Source of the DNA: a virus
Direction: 5' to 3' (one strand)
DNA length: 34,081 bases
Virus record (IMG/VR): IMGVR_UViG_3300042305_000404
Location: 1-34,081 of that record
Both the position numbers and the translations under genes were made by a program. The notes under the pieces are model-generated. The model did not search any database. It saw only the letters and a program-made list of their open reading frames with translations, and was not told the DNA's origin. Position 1 is the stretch's first letter; each line of letters opens with the position of its first letter. Of the stretch, positions 20,581 through 28,411 are shown piece after piece.

Positions 20581-22826
20581 TAAACAACCGATACATTTCG
20601 CACCCTGCGAACCCTTGTTTGTGTTTTGGTGATGTCGCCTTCCAAGACATAAACACGCCCCATTCCGGCAAAACCACCGGGCTGTTCCATATCCGGCAAC
20701 AAGCCCCCGGTTACGGGTGTAGTGTTTGGTGCAGAAGGATTTTTGCCACCTTTTCCGTCTGTTCCTTTGTCAACTCCTTTTGCTTCAAATGGTGTCTGTT
20801 CAATTTTTCGTACTCTTGCAACACCAGCTGCAAGTGCCAAAGATGCTGCAATAGCACCCCTTACAATCGAAGTAGGGTCGCCCGGTATAATTTGTGATGC
20901 GTATGCCGACTGAGCCGCTGCAATGGTTTCCACTATTGCCTGAGCCATTGCGGCTTTTTTCTTTATTTCAAAGGCCTTTTTCTGCTGCTCTTCGGATTTA
21001 CCTGCAAACGCATCTGCAAGGTCGGCTATTTGCCCAAAACCCTGCGCTGTCCAAGCCAGTTGCTGCTGTAAATTCTCTTGCTGCTTTCTTTTCTTTTCGT
21101 CATCACTTTTAATTTCTTCAGCATCTGCATCCTTTTTTTGTTGAACTTGTTTGTCTAAATATTCCTTTTGTGTTGCAGTAGAGTCTTTGCCATAGTCCTT
21201 TGCCTCTTGCATTAACCTTGCATTTTTATCCGCTTCAATTTTAGCAATGGCCGCATCATATTCTTCAGCGTTTATTTTGCCGTTCAAAAAGTCCTGAGCC
21301 GCTGCCGACTCGCGGTCTGAATAAAGTTTGTTTATTGCCTCAACATTTGTTTCATATTCAGTTTGAGCCGACTTTTCAAACTCTTGTTTTAGTTTTTCGT
21401 TGTGGTCTTGTTGCCTTTTTAGCGCATCTTCTTTTATTTTTTTATCGAGGTTGGTTTGTTCAATTTCATCTATTTTATTTAACCTGCGAAGCATCGCTTG
21501 GTAAAATTTGTATAAATGTAGTTCTTCTTCACTTTTATTTTCAATTTGGCCTAAGTCATAGGCAGCATTTTGAATTTTAAATCGCCTATCTTGTTGAGCA
21601 TAAACTAATCTTATTTGTTCCCTTTCTTCTTCTGTTTTAGCCTCCAACAATTCTAAATCACGGCCAAACTTAACATAATCATTTGACGCTTCTTCTTGCT
21701 GCTTTCTGATTATATCTTGTCTACTTTCAAGAACGCCCTTGTAATCTTCATTGAATTTTTTACCAGCATCTAAATTTAATTTGTGGCCTTTGGTGATTAT
21801 TTGCAATTCACCTGCCACTTGTTTTGCCGCTGCTATTGCTGCTTGTGAATTTTCTGATGCCCTCGCCTTGGTTATCCTTTGCTCTCTTTGCATAAGATAT
21901 TTGTCATAGGCCGTTGCATATTTATCGCGGTTAAAGTCAATTTCTAACTGCTGCGCATCCATTCGGGCTTTTGCCTCTATTTCTGCCGCTTGTGTTAAGA
22001 GTGCATCAATTTGTTTTCTTTTCGCTGCCGCTTCAACATAGGCATCCGCATTTTGAATGAAGACTTTTTCTGCTGAGTTCAAATCCGTTTGAGTTCCAAG
22101 AACTCCACCTAACTGCTCATTGTATATTGCAAGTGCTTGTTCTTTTGAAATGACACCACGCTTTGCGTTATCAAAAGCCATTGCCACCGTCATGGTTTGC
22201 TGAATAGCATCCTTTGCCCCGTCTGAATAGGCTGTCAAAGATTTGTTTAATTGGTCTTGCACCTTATTAGTGCCTGAAATCATTTCTTTCAGTTTATCCC
22301 AATTTGCAACAAGTTCCGTAATGGCTATACCCAAACCAACAACCAACAAACCGATGCCAGTTCTGCCGAGTCCTTTGGCTATGTTGTTTAATGCTTGTAC
22401 TGCAACGCTTCCAAGTGCTTTAAATTGATTTGTTAAAACAATAACCCCCTGCACCCCTTCTGCCAATGCCATTGCGCCTTGCACCTTTAAAAGGGCTTTT
22501 TGTGCATCTTCACTTTCAGTTCCAAACAAAGCCATTGCGCCTTGTGCTGCTTGAATACCTCTTGCGACACCTTGGGTTAAAGTTGCAATCGCTTGGAATT
22601 TATCAGGATTTAAAGCGGCAACCCTTTCCTGAAAGTCCCCCATTTGGTCTTTAAGTTCAGCTACCTTTGCAGCGGCTGCCGTTGCTTGTGGACTGAACTC
22701 ACCAAACTTTTGCGATAACTTAATCGCTTCCTGAGTTGCCTCGCGTATTTGGGTTTTTAATGATTTGACGCTTTCCGTCCCTTTGGTTTGCGCCTGCAAG
22801 TCTATTGCTACCGTTGTTTTTGCCAT
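20580..22826 (-). CDS. Tail tape measure protein
   Basis: 748 residues. Long helical protein with coiled-coil stretches (residues about 20-75 and 370-560), a conserved early Ala-rich region (GVARGIQAAQGAMALFG), one hydrophobic segment near 155-175 (GIGLLVVGLGIAITELV) and a repetitive Glu/Lys/Gln-rich second half. At about 1.5 Angstrom per residue a tail near 110 nm is expected (family rule). Its stop overlaps the protease start. Unusually it lies upstream of the head genes. Confidence 0.9.
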   Translation of the reverse strand: MAKTTVAIDLQAQTKGTESVKSLKTQIREATQEAIKLSQKFGEFSPQATAAAAKVAELKDQMGDFQERVAALNPDKFQAIATLTQGVARGIQAAQGAMALFGTESEDAQKALLKVQGAMALAEGVQGVIVLTNQFKALGSVAVQALNNIAKGLGRTGIGLLVVGLGIAITELVANWDKLKEMISGTNKVQDQLNKSLTAYSDGAKDAIQQTMTVAMAFDNAKRGVISKEQALAIYNEQLGGVLGTQTDLNSAEKVFIQNADAYVEAAAKRKQIDALLTQAAEIEAKARMDAQQLEIDFNRDKYATAYDKYLMQREQRITKARASENSQAAIAAAKQVAGELQIITKGHKLNLDAGKKFNEDYKGVLESRQDIIRKQQEEASNDYVKFGRDLELLEAKTEEEREQIRLVYAQQDRRFKIQNAAYDLGQIENKSEEELHLYKFYQAMLRRLNKIDEIEQTNLDKKIKEDALKRQQDHNEKLKQEFEKSAQTEYETNVEAINKLYSDRESAAAQDFLNGKINAEEYDAAIAKIEADKNARLMQEAKDYGKDSTATQKEYLDKQVQQKKDADAEEIKSDDEKKRKQQENLQQQLAWTAQGFGQIADLADAFAGKSEEQQKKAFEIKKKAAMAQAIVETIAAAQSAYASQIIPGDPTSIVRGAIAASLALAAGVARVRKIEQTPFEAKGVDKGTDGKGGKNPSAPNTTPVTGGLLPDMEQPGGFAGMGRVYVLEGDITKTQTRVRRVRNVSVV

Positions 22827-22827
22827 T

Positions 22828-25590
22828 TTATTTGTTTGTTAATGCGTACCATTCTGTGCCATCACACACCAAACAAGCCGTTCCGTAATGTGTATTGATT
22901 GTGTAATTAGCCTCCCCGTCGATCAACTGGTCTGCGTATGCGTCAATGGTGAGTGTTCCCTGCGCACCTTTTTTTACAATCCAATATAATTTGTTGGATG
23001 CGGTTGATGCGTCAGGTAATGTCAATGTGTGGTTTCCCGTTCCCAGCGAAATTATAATGTCATCGTGCAATGCCAGTGTGTAATTGTTAGGTGGGAAAGC
23101 AAATCGATTGCTATTAAAATTGTTTGGGGTTATCTCCTGCCCTTGTACCCACACCTCATTACATCCCACTGGTTCGGCTGGGGCTTCGCCAATCACTATG
23201 CTATCATCACATAGAAAAGTAACTCCGCTTGTGGCAAATGCCGCATTCCGCAGTCCTAAATTCGTTATCGCATTGCCTACGCCTATGCCGTCCCCTACGC
23301 TATTATACTCCCCTATGCTTACGCCCTTTTGTTCAATGACCTTGCCGTTGGTTCTGCCGCCACCGGGATTGTATTCCGTTTCTTCACCAGTGCCTTGTTC
23401 ACCGCCACCGCCTACGCTGCCAGTCGTTGCCGTGAATGTTTGTCCGGTTTTTAAGAACAAAAACTCGCAAATGTTTACCGAGGGGTTTATCGGGTCGTAG
23501 TCCTCTACCTTGTTGAGCCGGAAATAGTTGCCGTCAAAGAAATACAAGTCCCGGAATGACAGCTTTTCCATGTCTGCCGGGGTTAGGTGAAAATGACCAC
23601 GGACTATTTTACTATCCTTATCCGTGATTTCTTGAATATACTTACTCCAATACTTATTGTAAAGATTGTTATTAGTTACAGCCGTACCCGGTTTTAACCC
23701 AATCATACGAGGCATTCCAAAATTGATGTCCACCGTTGAAGAATTGGGGTCGTCCAAATGCGACATAAACGGGTAGGTTTGTTTTACATTTATCGTTGGC
23801 GTTCCACTTGCAGCAGGGGAGCCGTTAATAACCCGGTAAACATTACACGAAATTGCATCGTACTGCAATATCCTTAACTTGCCACCCTTTTGCTCTTGGC
23901 TGTTAGTTTCAATCGAAGGCAAGTATTTATCCGTTTCAATTTCAGGTTTAATTATTTGAGTTGGCGCAAACCCGATTTCAATTCTTTTTTCGTCTTTTAC
24001 AAAGTCATTTTCTACAATCACATTGCGGTCGCCATAAGTACGCCCGTAATCTTCGCGATAGTATTTGTTTTGTTCGTCATCTCCTTCTGCATAGCTGAAC
24101 ACATAACGCCCTGCATCGAGGTCGCCCATAGGTATAATCTCCATAGGCTGCAACAAATCGCGCTTCATTGTCCAATCGCGCACCGTGCTTGTGTAAAAAT
24201 CCTCACGGGGTAACACAACAACTGAATATGCCTTTGCTGGGTCAGGTTCGCAATACAAATTGAACATCGTAAAAACCCACCGCATAAACTCACGCTGCTT
24301 GGTTTCAGTTCCCGTAAAAAATCCGGTGAAGTCCATTTGGTCGCCATACCCATAATTCCCCTCTACAATGACATTGTAAAAACTTGTTGTGCTGTTTAGG
24401 GTTATACTCGCACCGGTCAAAGTTGCGCCCGGTGAAATGCCACCCGAACCCGACATGATTTTGTCAAATTCAACTTCTACATAGTCATTCAAAAACAATC
24501 GGAAGTTTTCAAGTTTTATCACTTGGTCAAGAGTTGCCACACCCAGCCCGTTTGATTTTAGCAATATGCTGCGCCTAAACCTTCGCCCGTTGACATTGAA
24601 CATCAGGAACAAATAATCTTCTGAATTTGCATTAAGCCCCTGAGCCGTGCCTTTTAAATCCACATAGAAATCATACACCTGATTTTGGAAGGCGTTTGTA
24701 AATCGTGAATTTGTGGTGTTGTATTGGTTTGAAGGGTCGGTTAATTCATTGCCAAAATTGATGCGAGGCGGTGAAGTGTTTATGTTATAAGTTGCCGAAC
24801 TGCTCGGGCTGGCTTCAAACTGCCTGAGTGTAACCTGCGCCTCTGATAAAATCGGGTTCTTTGTCGGGCAGGGTACAACTAATCTCTTAAATAAATCGCT
24901 ATTGAAAAATGAGCCGCTGCTGTATGTGTAACCTGCGCCACTGAATATCTTGTCAACAACCTGCTTTGCGTACACATACGGGGTCATGTTATCCGTGTAT
25001 AGATTGTCATAATTGGCGTATGTGCCATTATCTATCCACCCATAGACATAACCCTCACCAATCGGTTTACCACCGCTAAAATTGACATATCCGCTGCTGC
25101 CGTTTTTTACAATCGAAGTGTCCCACGAATTGAAAATATTGGTGCTGTTTATAGTGTGGTTATACTCACTAAAATCCAGTTCGGACATTCTCTTGTCCGC
25201 AATCTTTGCAAACAAGTCGGCCAACTGCCCGTGCAATGTACACTCGTATTGTATTTCGTGTCGGTCGGTTACATTGATATTCAGCAGCCGTATAAAGCCC
25301 TCTATTTGCGTAACCTCGTCCACATATAGCGATGCACTGGCTTTCAGGTTTGGGTTGAAATCCGGGTTGAAATTCGTTGCTGTGGTGTTTCGGATTGACA
25401 AGTTCAAGTCAAACAAATGACTGAACAGCTTATTATTCCGCTTTGTACCTGGAAGGGTAAATGTTTTACTCCAATCCGACGACCTGCTTTCGGGTTCGCG
25501 TATATCGGCAATGCTTTTATTTATCAATATCCCGAAGTCGGTCGGCAAGTCAACTATCTGATTGCCGCAAACCAGCCTTACATTGTTCAT
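22828..25590 (-). CDS. Large tail-tip/baseplate protein
   Basis: 920 residues, the largest gene. The N-terminus (VRLVCGNQIVDLPTDFGILINKSIADIREPESRSSDWSKTF) is of a type seen in large tail proteins of Bacteroidota phages encoded upstream of the tape measure gene. The central part is long and mixed, with a Gly-rich linker near 730-760. The last about 100 residues form a fibre-like beta domain (NYTLALHDDIIISLGTGNHTLTLPDAST ... GTEWYALTNK), common at the end of virion proteins. Probably the tail-tip hub or host-contact protein. Ends one base before the tape measure start. Confidence 0.7.
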   Translation of the reverse strand: MNNVRLVCGNQIVDLPTDFGILINKSIADIREPESRSSDWSKTFTLPGTKRNNKLFSHLFDLNLSIRNTTATNFNPDFNPNLKASASLYVDEVTQIEGFIRLLNINVTDRHEIQYECTLHGQLADLFAKIADKRMSELDFSEYNHTINSTNIFNSWDTSIVKNGSSGYVNFSGGKPIGEGYVYGWIDNGTYANYDNLYTDNMTPYVYAKQVVDKIFSGAGYTYSSGSFFNSDLFKRLVVPCPTKNPILSEAQVTLRQFEASPSSSATYNINTSPPRINFGNELTDPSNQYNTTNSRFTNAFQNQVYDFYVDLKGTAQGLNANSEDYLFLMFNVNGRRFRRSILLKSNGLGVATLDQVIKLENFRLFLNDYVEVEFDKIMSGSGGISPGATLTGASITLNSTTSFYNVIVEGNYGYGDQMDFTGFFTGTETKQREFMRWVFTMFNLYCEPDPAKAYSVVVLPREDFYTSTVRDWTMKRDLLQPMEIIPMGDLDAGRYVFSYAEGDDEQNKYYREDYGRTYGDRNVIVENDFVKDEKRIEIGFAPTQIIKPEIETDKYLPSIETNSQEQKGGKLRILQYDAISCNVYRVINGSPAASGTPTINVKQTYPFMSHLDDPNSSTVDINFGMPRMIGLKPGTAVTNNNLYNKYWSKYIQEITDKDSKIVRGHFHLTPADMEKLSFRDLYFFDGNYFRLNKVEDYDPINPSVNICEFLFLKTGQTFTATTGSVGGGGEQGTGEETEYNPGGGRTNGKVIEQKGVSIGEYNSVGDGIGVGNAITNLGLRNAAFATSGVTFLCDDSIVIGEAPAEPVGCNEVWVQGQEITPNNFNSNRFAFPPNNYTLALHDDIIISLGTGNHTLTLPDASTASNKLYWIVKKGAQGTLTIDAYADQLIDGEANYTINTHYGTACLVCDGTEWYALTNK

Positions 25591-26780
25591 ATATTCTGCA
25601 GAATTTCGGGTTCGGTATACTCAACTTCAATTCGCAACTGCTGTGGCCCGTCGTTAAGGTCAAACACTTCCATTGAGGTATTCGTTATGTTCACGGGTAT
25701 AGTGCCGTCCAAATAGACAATAGGACTGCTGAGTAGATCGTCCACCCATTGCCACTCCGTTGCGTTCAGGAAGTCCGTGTTCAAAATTACTTTGCGCGTT
25801 TTGGTGGTGGAATAACTTGCGATGCCGTGGGCTGCGGTGTCGCGTCCGTATTGCGTCCCGGTAAACTCATAAGTATTGCGTTTTAATTGTTTGCGTTGCA
25901 CTTCGTAGGTGTCGCGGTTCAGCATTCCACACCGCAGTGTTTCAAAGCCACCAAGGCGATTGAGGAAATACAATACACGGGGCGTGTACTTACTGCACTC
26001 CTCAATCACATCAAACCGATAGGCCTCACTGCACGGGTCATTCCCGATACTTTGTTTAAGCTGTATTGTATAATAGACAGTACCCACCGGAACAACCGAA
26101 CCTGCCGTGCCACTGATTAAAGATGCTGCGGATATTTGGTTCAGGTTTACAACCCCTGCCGCCATACGAAGTAAGTATTCGTCTTTTGCCGTGGTGTTAA
26201 ATGTCTGGTCAATTACCGATGTCGTGGCGTTACCTGCCGCATCGTAGGCTTTCACTTCCACTTCATCTACACCCGTGGCAGCACCCCTCAAAAAATAAAG
26301 GTAATCGTACTGCGCCCGTGTAACCCTGCGGCTGCGAACCGTGGTTAAAAACTTGCGACTGCTGGGGATTGCTATCTCGTAATCACTCACCGCTTCACTT
26401 TCCCATTTGGAAAACAACCCGTTCCAAGTGTATTTACCCGTGTCGCTGGTTAAGTTCAGATATTCCGTGCCTCCGTACTCTTCACCAAACTCAACTGAGT
26501 AGGCAAGAAATGAGTTGCTGCATTTGGCCGGGATTGTCGTTGCCTGATTGAAATCAAAGGTTACATAGTTTTGCAATATACGGGAAAGGTTAAACACCCC
26601 GTAACTGGTGCCAGTGTAAACCGGGGCTTTAAGTTTTGCCAGGATAGTGCCAGCCGCATTTTTAACTACGGCAACGAATTTGAAATTTGTCTGCCCTGAG
26701 TTGGTGCTGCTCAGTGTGTAGGTTATGTCGGAATAAACGGGGGTGATGTCGCCCGGTTCGTTTTCAATGGTAATCGCCAC
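25587..26780 (-). CDS. Tail protein (distal tail or tip)
   Basis: 397 residues, GTG start at 26780. Beta-rich with Ig-like feel at the N-terminus (PVYSDITYTLSSTNSGQTNFKFVAVV), then repeating short strands, a cysteine-containing region (DPCSEAYRFDVIEECSKYTPRVLYFLNRLGGFE) and a LNRDTYEVQRKQLKRN segment. It precedes the 920-residue tail protein with ATGA overlap and is probably its partner at the tail tip. A GGTACATTTT element stands 5 nt before the start. Confidence 0.65.
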   Translation of the reverse strand: MAITIENEPGDITPVYSDITYTLSSTNSGQTNFKFVAVVKNAAGTILAKLKAPVYTGTSYGVFNLSRILQNYVTFDFNQATTIPAKCSNSFLAYSVEFGEEYGGTEYLNLTSDTGKYTWNGLFSKWESEAVSDYEIAIPSSRKFLTTVRSRRVTRAQYDYLYFLRGAATGVDEVEVKAYDAAGNATTSVIDQTFNTTAKDEYLLRMAAGVVNLNQISAASLISGTAGSVVPVGTVYYTIQLKQSIGNDPCSEAYRFDVIEECSKYTPRVLYFLNRLGGFETLRCGMLNRDTYEVQRKQLKRNTYEFTGTQYGRDTAAHGIASYSTTKTRKVILNTDFLNATEWQWVDDLLSSPIVYLDGTIPVNITNTSMEVFDLNDGPQQLRIEVEYTEPEILQNI

Positions 26781-26785
26781 GCCTT

Positions 26786-26793
26786 AAAATGTA
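26786..26793 (-). promoter_or_regulatory. Late promoter element before the tail-tip genes
   Basis: GG-TACATTTT (26793 to 26786 on the minus strand), 5 nt before the GTG at 26780. No -33 TTTG. It lies in the 36-nt gap after the gp10-like gene. Confidence 0.55.
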
Positions 26794-26816
26794 CCCGGTG
26801 GCTTTTCGGTGTAAGG

Positions 26817-27413
26817 TTAAGCAGGTTTGCGTTCTTCTAATTTTACCGAAATCAAAATGCGCTGCCCGAATGCGTCTGAAAGATGCTGGGCGATTGCATC
26901 AATGTTTTGGGGGGATAATACCTCTTGCACAAAATTTGCACCCTTATACCCGAACCTTTTAATTGTACCCTTTTCTTTAATTTTGGCAGCAATAGCAACC
27001 GCAAAAGAAGTTACGGCCTCTTGCATAGATTGACCGGGTCGCGGCCTTACTGATTTTTTAACACTTGCTTTGCGATTTATCCATTCTTCAAGTGATTTGA
27101 CTTCTACAATAGTGCCGGGTTTTTGGCCTTTGTCAACATTTTCCCAATAGTCTGCCATTTTGATATTCACTGCGACACCATTGGCAATCTGAAAAACCTC
27201 ACTTGCATCTATGCTGCTGCGAAGATTTTGGGTGGCAACAAGTTCTTTTTCGGTTAATTTATTGCGTAGTTCTTCAGTGAGCCTTTCAGCACATCCAATC
27301 AATAACTGGTCAAGCAGACTGCCACTCTTTAAATCAGGGTCGTTTGCGTTCTTGCCGATGTTGGCCAACGCCCCCCGGTTGATTGCGTCTAATTGCGCCT
27401 TTGATATGCTCAC
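26817..27413 (-). CDS. HK97 gp10-like tail-completion protein
   Basis: 198 residues, GTG start at 27413. Helical N-terminus (KAQLDAINRGALANIG), basic centre (RKASVKKSVRPRPGQSMQEAV) and the C-terminal pattern IKRFGYKGANFVQEVLSPQNIDAIAQHLSDAFG, which resembles gp10-type neck/tail-completion proteins. First gene after the tRNA terminator, with its own GGTACATTTA element. Confidence 0.65.
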   Translation of the reverse strand: MSISKAQLDAINRGALANIGKNANDPDLKSGSLLDQLLIGCAERLTEELRNKLTEKELVATQNLRSSIDASEVFQIANGVAVNIKMADYWENVDKGQKPGTIVEVKSLEEWINRKASVKKSVRPRPGQSMQEAVTSFAVAIAAKIKEKGTIKRFGYKGANFVQEVLSPQNIDAIAQHLSDAFGQRILISVKLEERKPA

Positions 27414-27418
27414 GCTAA

Positions 27419-27426
27419 TAAATGTA
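27419..27426 (-). promoter_or_regulatory. Late promoter element before the gp10-like gene
   Basis: GG-TACATTTA (27426 to 27419 on the minus strand), 5 nt before the GTG at 27413. It follows directly after the T-rich end of the terminator at 27429-27461, which supports a fresh transcription start. Confidence 0.6.
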
Positions 27427-27428
27427 CC

Positions 27429-27461
27429 AAAGAGAAACCCGGCTCATTGCTGAAACCGGGT
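27429..27461 (-). terminator. Intrinsic terminator after the second tRNA-like element
   Basis: On the minus strand ACCCGG (27461-27456) pairs with CCGGGT (27442-27437), extendable inward by TTC/GAG, followed by the T-rich tract TTTCTCTTT. Confidence 0.75.
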
Positions 27462-27464
27462 CGG

Positions 27465-27485
27465 CCTGCCGATGCTATCGACAGG
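27465..27485 (-). other. Hairpin directly 3' of the tRNA-like element
   Basis: In the minus-strand RNA a 9-bp stem (27485-27477 with 27473-27465, one G-U) has a 3-nt loop. It starts 5 nt after the tRNA-like 3' end and could guide RNase processing of the trailer. Confidence 0.5.
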
Positions 27486-27490
27486 GAGGG

Positions 27491-27598
27491 TAGTCAGGAC
27501 AGGAGTCGAACCTGTTATTGAATATAGAGGTTGTAGTTTTCGTACTGGTTATACAACATGATACTCCATTTAAGCGTCTACCATTCCGCCACCTGACT
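27491..27598 (-). tRNA. Leu-type tRNA-like element with expanded central arm
   Basis: Acceptor AGTCAGG/CCTGACT (perfect 7 bp, A73), a D-arm of Leu type (GGCGGAATGGTAGACGC) and a perfect T-arm (ACAGG-TTCGACT-CCTGT). Between D-stem and T-stem lie 58 nt with no 5-7-5 anticodon arm. They fold instead as one long hairpin: ATGGAG/CTCTAT, then GTTGTA/TACAAC after a 6-nt bulge, around a 16-nt loop. No anticodon can be assigned. It has a matched promoter starting at its 5' end and a terminator after it, so it is expressed on its own. Decoding tRNA with an insertion, or tRNA mimic. Confidence 0.6.
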
Positions 27599-27603
27599 AT
27601 TTA

Positions 27604-27633
27604 CAAATGTACTAATCTAAAAGTTCTTGCAAA
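27604..27633 (-). promoter_or_regulatory. Promoter of the second tRNA-like element
   Basis: On the minus strand TTTG (27633-27630), an 18-nt spacer and a perfect TACATTTG (27611-27604). The tRNA-like 5' end (27598) is 6 nt downstream of the box, so transcription should begin at or next to the first acceptor base. Confidence 0.7.
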
Positions 27634-27935
27634 AGTGCCACCACATAAACATTGATGTCCTTTGCCCTTTTCGCGTCGCTGCTCGCTTGGTTAAGTCGTT
27701 CACCCCTTGCCCTGCCCCTTTCGTGTTCAAAGCTGCAAGAGTTTAGAAACTCAATGATGCCCATTTTTAGGAAGTAGTCATACTTCGCTCGGTCGCCCCG
27801 TGCCAACTTGTCAACGGTCTTTAACCATATTAAACCTGCTCGGTCTTGTCTTCGAGTGTCGCCTTCATCGTCTCCGCCTCCGCCTTTAAATAGTGAAGGA
27901 TAGCGTCTTGTAATTCCGGCCAGCAAGTCGAAAAA
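27612..27935 (-). CDS. Frameshift extension of the tail assembly chaperone (GT-like)
   Basis: This frame is open through the end of the chaperone gene but has no ATG or GTG start in the overlap (only TTG at 27926). It lies in the -1 frame relative to that gene and is entered at the T9 run 27939-27931. The product continues FFDLLAGITRRYPSLFKGGGGD, then helical and basic (IWLKTVDKLARGDRAKYDYFLKMGIIEFLNSCSFEHERGRARG). A -1 shift gives a fusion of about 266 residues, like gpG-T of lambda, in which the extra part binds the tape measure and tube proteins. Confidence 0.7.
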   Translation of the reverse strand, partial: FFDLLAGITRRYPSLFKGGGGDDEGDTRRQDRAGLIWLKTVDKLARGDRAKYDYFLKMGIIEFLNSCSFEHERGRARGERLNQASSDAKRAKDINVYVVALLQELLD

Positions 27936-28411
27936 AAAAGCGTGTAAGCGTATGCCAACGAGATAGGCATTTTGTTTTTAAAGAGTTCTGCAACCCGTTC
28001 AAAGTCCTGTGCTTTCAGTTCGCACCGCTTTGGCCACATAACGCGATACGGAACGCAAAGGGCTGCCATAATCTTATGCAGGTTATCAATCCAATTCCCG
28101 GACTGAATTAAATCCTGAATAGTTATGAATTGCCCAGCCGTTAACTGATGCTGGTTTGCTGCGAATTTATAGACATAATTTCCGCACCAAAATCCGGTGA
28201 TGTGTTTCGGCTTGGGTAAATCAGACATAAACGCCAGTTTTGCGACTTGGTCGGCCACCTTGTACACGGGCAAGTCTTCAATTTGCTCTTGGGTGTAATT
28301 GCTCAAAACGGCCAGCGTCTTGATTTGGTTATCAAAGGTCGGCTCAGTCAACTTTTGCAGCTGCTGAAATTGACCGATTGTGATTTGTTCCCAGTTCTTA
28401 GGTAGTTTCAT
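27830..28411 (-). CDS. Tail assembly chaperone (gpG-like)
   Basis: 193 residues, helical (MKLPKNWEQITIGQFQQLQKL ... QIKTLAVLSNYTQEQIEDLPVYKVADQVAKLAF), the pattern of tape-measure chaperones in Bacteroidota siphophages. It ends KAEAETMKATLEDKTEQV if no frameshift occurs. ATGA overlap with the large terminase. Its job is to keep the tape measure soluble during tail assembly. It lies five kilobases from the tape measure gene instead of adjacent. Confidence 0.65.
   Translation of the reverse strand: MKLPKNWEQITIGQFQQLQKLTEPTFDNQIKTLAVLSNYTQEQIEDLPVYKVADQVAKLAFMSDLPKPKHITGFWCGNYVYKFAANQHQLTAGQFITIQDLIQSGNWIDNLHKIMAALCVPYRVMWPKRCELKAQDFERVAELFKNKMPISLAYAYTLFFSTCWPELQDAILHYLKAEAETMKATLEDKTEQV
27931..27939 (-). 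other. Slippery T9 run for -1 frameshift
   Basis: Nine T residues on the minus strand. In the zero frame they read CTT TTT TTT TCG, giving the slippery heptamer T-TTT-TTT. A -1 shift here enters the extension frame immediately. RNA-polymerase slippage on the run would have a similar effect. Confidence 0.65.
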
